64,000 bases of DNA from Phycisphaerales bacterium (lineage in GTDB: Bacteria > Planctomycetota > Phycisphaerae > Phycisphaerales > UBA1924), in the NCBI GenBank assembly GCA_029260495.1, contig JAJDDD010000009.1:728911-792910 (forward strand). The letters are read 5' to 3'. Of this stretch, positions 43,096-52,145 are shown one piece after another. A model generated the notes under the pieces. That model was not told the DNA's origin. It was given only the letters and a program-made list of their open reading frames with translations, and did no database searches. A program made the translations under genes and the position numbers. Numbering within the stretch: position 1 is the stretch's first letter; every line of letters begins with the position of its first letter.

Positions 43096-43638
43096 TTATA
43101 CCGGCCCAGCAGCGTCGATTCGGAGCTTTTTAAGAAGCCTCGCGGTTTCCACCGCCGCCCCCATCGCTTCAATGCCCTTATTGCTCACCGAGTGCTTGTT
43201 TCCAGTAGATATCGATCGCGCCTCCACATCGCCGATAGGCTGGGATCGCGCTTGCGCTTGTTCATAGGTATCAACGGTGAGCAGGCCGAACGCAATCGCC
43301 TTCACAGTGCGCATGCTCAGTTCGGCGAGAGAGCGAGCGACAGAATCGCCGATCACCTGATCGTGCCTCGTTTCGCCACGAATCAGGCACCCGAGGGCGA
43401 CGACGGCATCGATATCCGCCCGTTGCGCCGCGACAGCTGCGAGCACCGGAAGCTCAAAGGCGCCGGGCGCGGAGATCACCAGCAGATCGCCCGGCGAGCC
43501 TCCCCGCTGAATGAACTCATGGATGGCGCCATCGCGCAGATTATTCGTAATGGCGCCGTTGTATTGACTCACAACGATAGCGATGCGCAACCCTGTTGCG
43601 GCGCCATCAGTTTCGATCTGTCGAAGTTCTTCCATCAT
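43096..43638 (-). CDS. ribH: 6,7-dimethyl-8-ribityllumazine synthase RibH
   Basis: Penultimate enzyme of riboflavin synthesis. It has Ile-Val-Val-Ser-Gln-Tyr-Asn at the ribityl-binding strand, Ala-Pro-Gly-Ala-Phe-Glu-Leu-Pro, and Gly-Cys-Leu-Ile-Arg-Gly-Glu-Thr-Arg-His with the catalytic His. Phe-Gly-Leu-Leu-Thr-Val-Asp-Thr-Tyr-Glu-Gln-Ala and Asn-Lys-Gly-Ile-Glu-Ala close the core. The residue after the catalytic His is Asp instead of the usual Phe. A two-Met start at 43638; the gene begins 13 bases after the sulfotransferase stop. Confidence 0.95.
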   Translation of the reverse strand: MMEELRQIETDGAATGLRIAIVVSQYNGAITNNLRDGAIHEFIQRGGSPGDLLVISAPGAFELPVLAAVAAQRADIDAVVALGCLIRGETRHDQVIGDSVARSLAELSMRTVKAIAFGLLTVDTYEQAQARSQPIGDVEARSISTGNKHSVSNKGIEAMGAAVETARLLKKLRIDAAGPV

Positions 43639-43650
43639 CGGACTGCGATC

Positions 43651-45132
43651 TTAGGCATGCTGCTCTCCAATCGCCTCGCGCAACGGTCCAATGTGCTTCT
43701 CATAGTTTTGCCACCGGTCGATCGAACTTGAATACACAGGGCGGCGGACCTGATCCACACTGGCTGTATGGGCGACACGTTTGTTCTCGTAAAACTCAAG
43801 ACACGCATCGTCCCACTCCAGTCCGACGAACTCCACAAGGCGTCGGCTTTGTGATTCCTGCTCGGCGACGAGCTGCTCGTACTGGACATCGAGAATGTCT
43901 ATATCCAGCACTTCCTGCCAATGCTGCATACGTCGTTCATAGGCGCGGAAAAACCGTCCGAGTGTTGTCAGATCATTGGTAAGCGTCAGTTCGCCGCCGA
44001 ACCCCTGGAAATAGCATGACAAGCATGTGTCCAGAGGGTCGCGCTTACAATGAATCACATTTGCGCCGGGAAAAAGAAAGGAGATGTGTCCAAGATTGAG
44101 AAAGTTCAAGGGCAGCTTGTCAGTAATACGGACCGCCTCCCGGGAAAGCTTCTTGAGCTCCTGTAAGTATTTGCGGGCAGCGCGATCAACCGCGCCTTGT
44201 GTGAGCAGCGAAAGATCATCCACCCGGCGGCCATCCTCTTGCTTCGGCCGAAGGTTCTGCAGAACGCGCGGCAGCAGCGCCAGCTCCCCTCCCCCGTGCG
44301 CTTCCGGATGGCTCGCGAGTATCTGCTCCACCAGCGTCGTCCCCGATCGCGGCATGCCCAGGATAAAGACGGGTGTCTCGTCAATACGCTGCGCCTGTGG
44401 GATTTTCGCGACAGCCTCCCGGGTCCATGTCGCGATCACCTCGTCCGTTTGCTTTCCGTAGGCGTCCGGATCGATTCGCGGCTTCTGAAGATTGTTGGCT
44501 TCGACGAACGCTTGCCACGCTCGATCGTATTCTCCCAATGCGTCGAGCAGGGCGCCAAGCTGATAGAGCATCATGGATCGCCCGATCCGAGGCAGCCGGT
44601 CATCCGCGAGCGCGCGCTCAAGCGCATCCACTCCTTCCTGATAACGCTTCATCGGCAGGCACAATCGCCCGAAGATCAGCGCCGCTTCATGCTCTCCTGT
44701 GCGCAGCTTTCCTCCCTTGACGAGCGGCGTCAGCAGCTCGTACGCCTGCTCACGCTCCCCCATCGCACGAAGCGTTTCCCCCTTGCGCGCCAAGGATAAA
44801 GCATCGCCCGGCTTGATCTTCAGCGCTCGATCGCAGGCGCCAATCGCTTCCTCAAACCGGCCTTCATATTGATGGCACTTGGACAACTCCAGATGTATGG
44901 CGCCGACGGACGGCGCGGCCCGGAGCGCCTGGTTGAGCGATCTCTTGGCTTCATCGAAGCGATTGAGCTGAACATTGGCTCGTCCGAGTTCAAAGAGCAG
45001 TTCGGCGTTGCGCGCATTTTTTGCGACCAGCGGCGAAAGCGTGCGCACCACACCCGCAAAATCACCGACCTGCAGCCTCGCCCGCGCCTCGCGCAGCCCG
45101 GCCTGCACCCTGGATGATCCTTGCGCTTGCAT
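43651..45132 (-). CDS. TPR-repeat sulfotransferase
   Basis: A 493-residue fusion. The N-terminal part (about 1-235) consists of tetratricopeptide repeats (Leu-Gly-Arg-x-x-x-x-Leu-x-x-x-x-x-Ala patterns). The C-terminal part (about 250-490) is a PAPS-dependent sulfotransferase with the phosphosulfate loop Ile-Leu-Gly-Met-Pro-Arg-Ser-Gly-Thr-Thr-Leu and the 3'-phosphate block His-Cys-Lys-Arg-Asp-Pro-Leu-Asp. The acceptor may be a tyrosine, a glycan or a lipid; it cannot be told. Gene order places it first in the ribH-nusB-ftsY transcript, although the functions are not obviously linked. Confidence 0.88.
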   Translation of the reverse strand: MQAQGSSRVQAGLREARARLQVGDFAGVVRTLSPLVAKNARNAELLFELGRANVQLNRFDEAKRSLNQALRAAPSVGAIHLELSKCHQYEGRFEEAIGACDRALKIKPGDALSLARKGETLRAMGEREQAYELLTPLVKGGKLRTGEHEAALIFGRLCLPMKRYQEGVDALERALADDRLPRIGRSMMLYQLGALLDALGEYDRAWQAFVEANNLQKPRIDPDAYGKQTDEVIATWTREAVAKIPQAQRIDETPVFILGMPRSGTTLVEQILASHPEAHGGGELALLPRVLQNLRPKQEDGRRVDDLSLLTQGAVDRAARKYLQELKKLSREAVRITDKLPLNFLNLGHISFLFPGANVIHCKRDPLDTCLSCYFQGFGGELTLTNDLTTLGRFFRAYERRMQHWQEVLDIDILDVQYEQLVAEQESQSRRLVEFVGLEWDDACLEFYENKRVAHTASVDQVRRPVYSSSIDRWQNYEKHIGPLREAIGEQHA

Positions 45133-45161
45133 GAGCCGGGCATTCTAGGTCCAGCCGAGAA

Positions 45162-46064
45162 TTATTCACTGGGCGTCAGATCCGGGCGCCATTTCAGCCA
45201 GGACTCATCGACTTCACCAGCTAGTTCAAAGCGATGTCCTGCTTCAACGATCGCTCCGGGATTCTTCGGCGTGGCAAAGCCGACCCCGCCTGTCAAGATC
45301 GCCTGAAGTGACTCCGCCTGCACGCTGAATCCGCTGAACCCTAGATTCATTCCGATGCCTCCTGCGTTCCAGAATCGCGAGTTTTCCCGCACCAAATGGG
45401 CGAAGTCCGCCTGGATGCGCACATGCACCTCCACCCGCTGACCACTTGTCGTCAGACCAACCTCGATCACCTCGCCGACGGGGATGTCGCGGTAGGTGAT
45501 CGGCGAGCCCTCCTGCACTGAACCGGCAGCACTGGCTTCGAGAATGAGCTGCAGATCGTTCTCAGCCTGGACGGATGTCATCGGGGGCTGGGGTAAGCCT
45601 TCAAAGACGTGCTGCTCTACCCCGGAGCCGGGTGCGACCTGAATGTATCTGGGGCCGAGGAGGGTTTCGACACCGGCGATGCGGGTCAGGCTCAACTCCG
45701 GGCGCACGATCCAGAATCTTGAGCCATCAACAGCAAGGCCGGCGGATTCGTGCTTGAGTCGCACGATCACATCGACACCTGCCAGGTTTTCGGTCAGCTT
45801 GACGGTTTCAACTGCTCCCACTTCGACGCCACGAAAGACGAGCGGGTCGTTGGGTTTGAGGTCGTGCCCATGATCGAAGCGGATTGTAACTGCTGGTCCG
45901 CGCGTCGCGACTGTGTCGTACACCAAAAATGCCACGATGACGAGGGCTGCGATCGGCACAAGCCATGCGAATGAGAATCGCCTGGCTGGAGCGATGACCG
46001 CCTTGGGCACGGCGGGTGTGTCGTGTTCATTTCCTGTGCGCACAGCGTCAGTTCGATTCGTCAT
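45162..46064 (-). CDS. pqiB: Two-MCE-domain PqiB-like protein
   Basis: Inner-membrane-anchored periplasmic MCE protein, a family that forms tubes for lipid movement between membranes. One span at about residues 32-50 is followed by two MCE repeats. The first starts near Val-Thr-Ile-Arg-Phe-Asp-His-Gly and has Val-Phe-Arg-Gly-Val-Glu-Val-Gly. The second has Ile-Thr-Tyr-Arg-Asp-Ile-Pro-Val-Gly-Glu-Val. At 300 residues it is much shorter than the usual three-domain PqiB (about 550). Its ATG overlaps the pqiA stop by four bases, which confirms the pairing. No pqiC is visible. Confidence 0.88.
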   Translation of the reverse strand: MTNRTDAVRTGNEHDTPAVPKAVIAPARRFSFAWLVPIAALVIVAFLVYDTVATRGPAVTIRFDHGHDLKPNDPLVFRGVEVGAVETVKLTENLAGVDVIVRLKHESAGLAVDGSRFWIVRPELSLTRIAGVETLLGPRYIQVAPGSGVEQHVFEGLPQPPMTSVQAENDLQLILEASAAGSVQEGSPITYRDIPVGEVIEVGLTTSGQRVEVHVRIQADFAHLVRENSRFWNAGGIGMNLGFSGFSVQAESLQAILTGGVGFATPKNPGAIVEAGHRFELAGEVDESWLKWRPDLTPSE

Positions 46065-46678
46065 CCCTGCTCCTCCCAGATTGAAGCTGGATCAAAAGTC
46101 GCTGACGAGAGCATGCTGAGGCCCACCACCAGCGCAAAGGCGAGCGCCCCCGGCCCCGGATGCACATCGACCCAGTCCCCGAGCTTGACGGCTGCGACCA
46201 GCACCGCGACGAGGAGGACGTCGATCATCCCCCACTTGCCCAGCCAGTCGATCGCACGGTAGGCGAGCACCTGATGCGAGCGCTCCATCCAGCCGGGCCT
46301 GGCGCAGAGCGCAAAAATCCCGAAGACTTTCCCCAGTGGAATCAGGATGGAACACACAAAGATGATCGCAGCGATCACATACCGTCCTTCGCGAGCCATG
46401 GAGACGACGCCGGACCAGATTGTCGATTTGTTGATATGCCCCATCTGCTCGATCTCAAGCACGGGGAGCGCCATCGCGAGCGGGTAGAGGATCAATGCCG
46501 CCAAAGCAAAGGCCGCAGCCCATGCACAGCTTCGGGGCGTCCTGGCATGCTTGATGGTGTCCGCGCAGCGAGGGCAGCGCGCGACCTGCCCTCGCACCGG
46601 CGCCGCCGGCATTTGCACCACCAGCCCGCACGAATGGCAGGCCCGAAGTCGAGTAGCGTCCAAAGAAGCCATATCCAC
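46061..46678 (-). CDS. pqiA: PqiA-like membrane protein
   Basis: Partner of the MCE protein, 205 residues. The N-terminus has two zinc-ribbon pairs (Cys-His-Ser-Cys-Gly and Cys-Pro-Arg-Cys), as in PqiA/YebS. Four hydrophobic spans follow (about 50-72, 100-122, 140-150 and 172-190), with Leu-Glu-Ile-Glu-Gln-Met-Gly and Ile-Asp-Val-Leu-Leu-Val-Ala between. Escherichia coli PqiA carries two such modules; this protein has one. It is coupled to pqiB and divergent from the UDP-xylose synthase gene. Confidence 0.88.
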   Translation of the reverse strand: MDMASLDATRLRACHSCGLVVQMPAAPVRGQVARCPRCADTIKHARTPRSCAWAAAFALAALILYPLAMALPVLEIEQMGHINKSTIWSGVVSMAREGRYVIAAIIFVCSILIPLGKVFGIFALCARPGWMERSHQVLAYRAIDWLGKWGMIDVLLVAVLVAAVKLGDWVDVHPGPGALAFALVVGLSMLSSATFDPASIWEEQG

Positions 46679-46795
46679 AGCTTACTCCGATCTGCGGCGG
46701 CCCTCTTCCACAGCTCCGCGCGACTGTCTGCGGAGCATTCGGTATCCTCGCTCCCCGCACCTGCCGATAGAAACAGTCAGATTCGATCGCATGAG

Positions 46796-47776
46796 ATGAC
46801 CATACCCATGATCAAACGCATTCTTGTCACAGGCGGAGCCGGCTTCCTCGGGAGCCATCTGTGCGATCGACTCGTCGAGTTGGGCCATGACGTCATTTGT
46901 CTGGATAACTTCTTTACGAGTCAAAAATCGAATATCGTTCACCTGCTTGACAGGCCGAACTTCGAGTTGATCCGCCATGATGTGACGCACCCGATTTGGC
47001 TTGAGGTGGATCAGGTCTACAACCTGGCCTGTCCGGCGGCGCCGGGGCATTACCAGTTTAACCCGATCAAGACGATCAAGACCTCAGTGATGGGCGCGAT
47101 CAACATGCTCGGGCTTGCGAAGCGCTGCCATGCGCGCATTCTGCAGGCTTCCACCAGCGAAGTGTACGGCGATCCTGAAATCCACCCGCAGCCTGAGTCA
47201 TACAGGGGGAATGTGAATCCGATCGGCACGCGCGCATGCTATGACGAAGGCAAGCGAGCTGCGGAAACTCTTTTCTTTGACTACCAGCGTCAGAACCGCA
47301 TCGATATCCGCGTTGTGCGCATTTTCAACACTTACGGCCCGCGCATGCACCCGTACGATGGTCGGGTCGTTTCCAACTTTATTCGCCAGGCGCTCGCGGG
47401 CGAAGACATCACGATGTACGGCGACGGCTCGCAGACTCGGTCATTTTGCTACTGCGATGACATGGTTGATGGCTTCATACGCATGATGGAGAATGAGACT
47501 GGTTTCCACGGACCTGTCAATATCGGAAATCCTGACGAGTTCACCATCCGCCAGCTAGCGGAGATGGTCATAGAGATGACGGGGGCATCATCCAATCTCG
47601 TGACCCAGCCTCTCCCCGAGGACGATCCCACGCAACGCCAGCCGGTCATTGACCTTGCTCGCGAGAAGCTGGCTTGGTCCCCCAGGACCCCGCTGTCGCA
47701 AGGGTTGGTCCGCACAATAGAGTGGTTTCGCACGATTGATATGTCTGAGTATCGGCCGCCCACGCCGAACTACTAA
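46796..47776 (+). CDS. UDP-glucuronate decarboxylase (UDP-xylose synthase)
   Basis: Short-chain dehydrogenase/reductase enzyme that makes UDP-xylose from UDP-glucuronate with bound NAD. The 326 residues have [11 protein letters not shown] at the N-terminus, Asn-Leu-Ala-Cys-Pro-Ala-Ala-Pro near residue 80, Ser-Thr-Ser-Glu-Val-Tyr-Gly-Asp, the catalytic Tyr-Asp-Glu-Gly-Lys-Arg, and [10 protein letters not shown]. All fit UXS rather than other epimerases. ATG 46796 is preferred; a nearby ATG at 46808 would remove four residues, and the long upstream frame to 46160 is antisense to pqiA. It precedes ugd, which makes its substrate. Confidence 0.93.
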   Translation: MTIPMIKRILVTGGAGFLGSHLCDRLVELGHDVICLDNFFTSQKSNIVHLLDRPNFELIRHDVTHPIWLEVDQVYNLACPAAPGHYQFNPIKTIKTSVMGAINMLGLAKRCHARILQASTSEVYGDPEIHPQPESYRGNVNPIGTRACYDEGKRAAETLFFDYQRQNRIDIRVVRIFNTYGPRMHPYDGRVVSNFIRQALAGEDITMYGDGSQTRSFCYCDDMVDGFIRMMENETGFHGPVNIGNPDEFTIRQLAEMVIEMTGASSNLVTQPLPEDDPTQRQPVIDLAREKLAWSPRTPLSQGLVRTIEWFRTIDMSEYRPPTPNY

Positions 47777-47881
47777 CCATCGCCTACCGTAAGGTTGATG
47801 TCATGTTTTTGTTGAATCAGCACGATTGAACCGCCTCCGCTTGTCAGCGGATCGCCTGATGAAGATGGAGCATAAGAAGCA

Positions 47882-49243
47882 ATGAAGCTCACGATGGTTG
47901 GCGCCGGCTATGTCGGCCTTGTGACGGGAACGTGCTTTGCCAACACCGGCAATGAAGTGGTCATCCTTGATGTCGCTCGATCCAAGATTGACACGTTGCG
48001 CAAAGGCGAGTGCCCGATCTGGGAGCCGGGGCTGACCGAGATGATGCGGTCAAACGTTAAGGCCGGCCGGCTGTCATTTACGACCGACGCTGAAGAGGCC
48101 TATTCCGACGCTGACATGATCTTCATCTGTGTCGGAACACCCTCTGATGAAGAAGGGCACGCCGATCTGAAGTACGTCTTCTCCGTTGCGGATGACATCG
48201 CTGCCTACATCAAGAAACACGGCGTCGGCGAGACGAAGAAACTTGTTGTGGTCAAATCCACAGTTCCGGTCGGCACGACGCTTGAGGTCAAGGAGCGCAT
48301 CGCCGCGGTGGTTGGCGAAGACGCATTTGATGTGGCTGACAACCCAGAGTTCCTTAAAGAAGGGGCTGCGATCGCTGACTTCACCAAGCCCGATCGCGTT
48401 GTGTGCGGCGTCGAGAATAAGCGCGCGGGCGATCTTCTGACTGAACTCTACGAGCCATACTGCCGGCAGGGGCACCCCATTTTCATTATGGACATCCGCT
48501 CCAGTGAGATGGTGAAGTACGCATCGAACAACTTCCTCGCCACCAAGATCAGTTTCATCAATGAAATGGCCCGGCTGTGCGAGGCGTATGGCGCTGACAT
48601 CGCCCGCGTGCGCGAAGGCATGTGCTCCGATTCGCGCATCGGAAACCAGTTCCTTCATCCGGGCCTCGGGTACGGCGGCTCGTGCTTTCCCAAAGACACG
48701 CTCGCGTGCATTTCCATGGGCAAGCGAGCCGGAACACCCATAGATCTCTCGCAGGCAGTTCATGATGTCAACCAGGAGCAGCGCCGCGCCTTCTTCGCCA
48801 AGATCGAGCGCCACTTTGAGCCCGAAGGCGGGCTGACAGGAAAGAAACTTGCTTTCTGGGGGATCGCGTTCAAGCCCAACACTGATGACATTCGCGAGGC
48901 GCCTTCGATCACCTTGATGACCCTGGCCTTAAATGCGGGCGTCGCCCTTCGCGCCCATGATCCGGTCGCGATGCCCAACGCCCGGGCTGAAATGACGGGG
49001 GACATCAGTTGGCATGAGGACATGTACGACGCGCTGAAGGGCGCCGACGCGCTGGTTATTTGTACAGACTGGGATGAGTTCAAGTCTCCAGATTTTGCGC
49101 GCATGCGAACGTTGCTTGGTGGGCCGGTGATCTTTGACGGCCGCAATCTGTATCAGCACAGCCAGATGTCGAGAACCGGGTTCACGTATTACTCGGTGGG
49201 GCGTCCGGCGCTGCGGGCAGACACCGTTATGACTTCAGGCTGA
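47882..49243 (+). CDS. ugd: UDP-glucose 6-dehydrogenase
   Basis: Oxidises UDP-glucose twice to UDP-glucuronate. The N-terminus has Val-Gly-Ala-Gly-Tyr-Val-Gly-Leu-Val-Thr-Gly. Further blocks are Cys-Val-Gly-Thr-Pro-Ser, Lys-Ser-Thr-Val-Pro-Val-Gly-Thr, Asn-Pro-Glu-Phe-Leu-Lys-Glu-Gly-Ala-Ala, and the catalytic Gly-Tyr-Gly-Gly-Ser-Cys-Phe-Pro-Lys-Asp. The C-terminal UDP-binding domain is complete. It lies 105 bases after the UDP-xylose synthase gene on the same strand. Its last 17 bases overlap the tail of the convergent membrane-protein gene. Confidence 0.97.
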   Translation: MKLTMVGAGYVGLVTGTCFANTGNEVVILDVARSKIDTLRKGECPIWEPGLTEMMRSNVKAGRLSFTTDAEEAYSDADMIFICVGTPSDEEGHADLKYVFSVADDIAAYIKKHGVGETKKLVVVKSTVPVGTTLEVKERIAAVVGEDAFDVADNPEFLKEGAAIADFTKPDRVVCGVENKRAGDLLTELYEPYCRQGHPIFIMDIRSSEMVKYASNNFLATKISFINEMARLCEAYGADIARVREGMCSDSRIGNQFLHPGLGYGGSCFPKDTLACISMGKRAGTPIDLSQAVHDVNQEQRRAFFAKIERHFEPEGGLTGKKLAFWGIAFKPNTDDIREAPSITLMTLALNAGVALRAHDPVAMPNARAEMTGDISWHEDMYDALKGADALVICTDWDEFKSPDFARMRTLLGGPVIFDGRNLYQHSQMSRTGFTYYSVGRPALRADTVMTSG

Positions 49244-50609
49244 GGAGCGTCACTCCCAGAAGAATTGCGGCAAGCATTGCAGGCCCGATCGGCGCCCAAG
49301 CGGGCATGTGCGGCGTCTCATGAGTTTCATCCGCACTGCGGGCGACTGTTGTGGCCATCAGGATGAGCAGGAGCAACAGGAAGGGCTCGTAGTAGCGCTG
49401 CCATGCCAGGGCGGTCACCGCCTGAGCCGCAACAAAACCGGCGAACGCTGCTGAAAAAATCCAGCGCTCGCGCTTCGGCAGCGCGACGAACCAAAGACCC
49501 GCGAGAAGCCCGCCAGCTGCCCCCAGTCCGATGATCACCGGCGAACGATCCGCGAACGTTGGGAGCTTGGCGACGATGTTCCAAATGCCGCTCCATCGCC
49601 CGGCGTCTTTGTCGTAGGTCGAAAGTGGAATCCCAGCCAGAAGCAAGCCAGCCGCCGTCATGACAACCGGCACGCCGAGCCGCCACCCGCGTTTACGCAG
49701 CGCCACGTGAATCGTCGGTATGAGATAGCCAGCGAAGAACACACCAAAGGCGCCGAAAAATGCAAGAATTGTCCCGGGAATAATGGGATTCCCTCCGGCG
49801 ACATCGAGTTGTCCTGTACCCCCTTCGGGGCGAAAGCTGTTCACCTGAAACATCGGCGGCGCCAATCCGTCCCAAAGCCAGATGAAGTATCCAAGCATGA
49901 GAAACGCAGGAACTGATGCGCACATCGCCATCGCCACGCGTCCCAGGCGCGCGTCTATGCGCTCGCCAGTGAACAATCCGTTTTCAGCAGATTTGTCGCC
50001 CATCCACGCCGCCGCCCACAATGCTGCGCTTACCCAAACGTGAATTTGCCGTGTCAAGGTGAGCAGCGTCAGCACGATGGCCGCGACGATAAGCCATTTC
50101 CCCGTCAGGCGCGGGCGCAGCGCAAGAAGAAGAATGGAAAGCACGCCCCACCACGCTGCGTTGTCAGGCAGAAGCCAAGCTCCGGCCGAAAACACATACA
50201 GCGAACACACCATCGGCAGGCATAGCGCGATGGCTTCCTTCCACCCTCGACGGCGGCCCACCCATAGCGCTAGCGTGGTCAACAAACCGATCGTAAACGT
50301 TGCGCCAGCCAGTCGAAGGCTGCGGACATCCTCCGTCACATAAACGTGAACTGCAGCGACTAGTGTGTGGTACAGGGGCGTCGTCGCGGATTCATAGTCT
50401 GAAAAATCAATGGCCGGCCATTCACTGGCAAATCCTTCAATCGCGACCAGATGCCAGCGATTCTGATCTCCCGCGGGCCGTTTGGCGACGTGCCCGCTCA
50501 GGATGACCACTGACGCCGCCATCATGAAGGCAGCAACGATGACGCCCGCCACCAGCTTCGGCCTTCTGGCGCCTAGACCAGCTCTCTTTTTGTTGTCTTG
50601 ACTCGCCAA
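49227..50609 (-). CDS. Multispan membrane protein, probable GT-C glycosyltransferase
   Basis: A 460-residue polytopic protein with about ten hydrophobic spans. After the first span a periplasmic-looking loop contains Asp-Gln-Asn-Arg-Trp-His and later Thr-Thr-Pro-Leu-Tyr-His, an acidic and His pattern near the position of GT-C catalytic loops in ALG10- or PMT-like transferases. A second basic signature cannot be assigned. Start is TTG 50609, directly after the stop of the methyltransferase gene (TGA then TTG), with GAGGG upstream. Neighbours suggest polyprenyl-linked sugar transfer to the cell surface. The function is inferred. Confidence 0.7.
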   Translation of the reverse strand: MASQDNKKRAGLGARRPKLVAGVIVAAFMMAASVVILSGHVAKRPAGDQNRWHLVAIEGFASEWPAIDFSDYESATTPLYHTLVAAVHVYVTEDVRSLRLAGATFTIGLLTTLALWVGRRRGWKEAIALCLPMVCSLYVFSAGAWLLPDNAAWWGVLSILLLALRPRLTGKWLIVAAIVLTLLTLTRQIHVWVSAALWAAAWMGDKSAENGLFTGERIDARLGRVAMAMCASVPAFLMLGYFIWLWDGLAPPMFQVNSFRPEGGTGQLDVAGGNPIIPGTILAFFGAFGVFFAGYLIPTIHVALRKRGWRLGVPVVMTAAGLLLAGIPLSTYDKDAGRWSGIWNIVAKLPTFADRSPVIIGLGAAGGLLAGLWFVALPKRERWIFSAAFAGFVAAQAVTALAWQRYYEPFLLLLLILMATTVARSADETHETPHMPAWAPIGPAMLAAILLGVTLLSLKS

Positions 50610-51239
50610 TCAGCTCGCCCTCTCAAAGACGCACAACTCGTGCTTGTACCACACCCGCCAGGCCTGCTCGAAAGAAACCTCGCGCAGGCCTGCTGCCTGG
50701 GCCCATTCTCGCACATCATTCATTGGCACGAAGTGAATGCGCTCTCGCGCAATCAGCAGATCATGGGCCCGACTCGCCCATGCTGTCCAGAATGGCTTCA
50801 TCGCCATGTCCTTGTACACCAGCCGCCCGCCTGGCCCGACGCGCGACGCCGCCTCCTGAAAGACCCCCTGCTGGGCGCCGGGCGCAACGTGGTGCATCAG
50901 ATCAACCATGGTGACAACATCAAACTGACCCTGCGGAAATCCGGCGCTCGCGTCACGTTGCTCGAATGTGAGGTTGGCGCTGCATTGCTTCTGGGCTCGC
51001 CTGGCCATCTGTTGTGCGAGTTTGATTGCGTCTTGTGACGCATCAAATCCGTACCCCTCTCGAATCCGACCCGACGCAACGAGGAGGCCGAGCAACAGCC
51101 CGCCGCCGCACCCGACATCGAGCGTTCTGGCGCCCACGGGCGTCGCGTCGATCAAGCTATCAAAGGGGCAAATGTAAGGCCTCCAGTGCTGCAGCTTCCT
51201 CAGCAGCCCCGACCCTTCTCCATAGAGTTTACGCGCCAT
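50610..51239 (-). CDS. Class I SAM-dependent methyltransferase
   Basis: A 209-residue soluble methyltransferase. Motif I is Leu-Asp-Val-Gly-Cys-Gly-Gly-Gly-Leu-Leu. The acidic residue of motif II lies in Gly-Phe-Asp-Ala-Ser, and Val-Thr-Met-Val-Asp-Leu-Met-His-His forms the motif IV region. ATG 51239 is chosen because the upstream open frame runs through the start of the divergent gene and is antisense to it. The stop abuts the start of the membrane glycosyltransferase-like gene. Substrate unknown; glycan or lipid methylation fits the neighbourhood. Confidence 0.85.
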   Translation of the reverse strand: MARKLYGEGSGLLRKLQHWRPYICPFDSLIDATPVGARTLDVGCGGGLLLGLLVASGRIREGYGFDASQDAIKLAQQMARRAQKQCSANLTFEQRDASAGFPQGQFDVVTMVDLMHHVAPGAQQGVFQEAASRVGPGGRLVYKDMAMKPFWTAWASRAHDLLIARERIHFVPMNDVREWAQAAGLREVSFEQAWRVWYKHELCVFERAS

Positions 51240-51377
51240 CGCAGCATGGGCCTTCGCTCCGCGGACGCTGTGCTGGGGCCTGTGGTCGATCGCATCGCTG
51301 CCGGTCGCGCGGTGTCCCTCAATCTTCTCATTCGCCGTTTCAGCTACGATTCCGACCCTCCGATCCAAGTACCCACC

Positions 51378-52058
51378 ATGCTGACACTTCTTCTCAAACG
51401 AATCATGGCGGCGATGCACCGCCCTGTCTACGAGAGCCGCCTCCGCGCTCTCACCTCCCGCATCGCTCCCCACCTCAGGGCGAACGACCTTGTCCTCGAC
51501 GTTGGGTGCGGTTCGGGGACGCTTGGCTCAGCCCTCCTGAGCGCTCCCGACTCCCCGGACAATCTCACAGTTGAAGGTCTCGAACGCGTCCGGCGCGGCG
51601 GCGAGCCCATCTTCGTCCACGCTTACGACGGCGGCGATTTTCCCTTCGAGGATGACTCCTTCGATGTCGTCATCATCGCGGATGTCCTTCACCATGAAGA
51701 CAAGCCGGACGAGTTGCTCGTTCAGTGCGCACGCGTCGCCCGAAGGCTCGTCATCGTGAAGGATCATCAGGTGGTGGGTCTGCTGGCGCAAAAACGCATT
51801 TCTTTCATAGACTGGGCTGCCAATGCCCCGTACGGCGTCCCATGCCTGTATCGCTACAACACGCCGGAGCAGTGGAGCGACATTCGCCAACGGCTCGCGC
51901 TTACGAATGTCGAAGTGGTACCTCGGATGCGTGTGTATCCGCCGATCTTCGAGTTTTTCTTTGGTGGCGCCCTCCAACACTTCGCGGTTCTCGCCCCCGA
52001 AGGCTCCACTCTCGCTCAGCCCAGCGCCTCCGAACGCCCCATCCCTCCCAAAATCTAG
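51378..52058 (+). CDS. Class I SAM-dependent methyltransferase, divergent partner
   Basis: A 226-residue methyltransferase with motif I Leu-Asp-Val-Gly-Cys-Gly-Ser-Gly and Phe-Asp-Val-Val-Ile-Ile-Ala-Asp-Val-Leu-His-His. The motif IV region resembles that of the minus-strand methyltransferase, although the rest differs. The C-terminal half carries Tyr-Arg-Tyr-Asn-Thr-Pro-Glu-Gln-Trp, as in methyltransferases acting on sugar nucleotides or quinones. Start ATG 51378 leaves a 138-base divergent promoter region. The frame extends to 51186 but would run into the other gene's start. The next gene, a prenyltransferase, is 87 bases downstream on the same strand. Confidence 0.83.
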   Translation: MLTLLLKRIMAAMHRPVYESRLRALTSRIAPHLRANDLVLDVGCGSGTLGSALLSAPDSPDNLTVEGLERVRRGGEPIFVHAYDGGDFPFEDDSFDVVIIADVLHHEDKPDELLVQCARVARRLVIVKDHQVVGLLAQKRISFIDWAANAPYGVPCLYRYNTPEQWSDIRQRLALTNVEVVPRMRVYPPIFEFFFGGALQHFAVLAPEGSTLAQPSASERPIPPKI

Positions 52059-52145
52059 TCTTCGGGCTGTGGCCAGCCTCCCCGAGCGACCGAAGAGAAC
52101 CTCCGGCTCATCCCCGGCGTATTGCCGGAGTCCGCCCCTTGACCC

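Noticed and set aside
46160..46795. Long N-terminal extension of the UDP-xylose synthase frame
   Set aside because: The extension is antisense to pqiA and lacks family similarity; the enzyme begins with its nucleotide-binding motif after 46796.
47836..47850. Short hairpin TCCGCT/AGCGGA between UDP-xylose synthase and ugd genes
   Set aside because: Only six pairs and no T-run, so not a terminator; probably chance.
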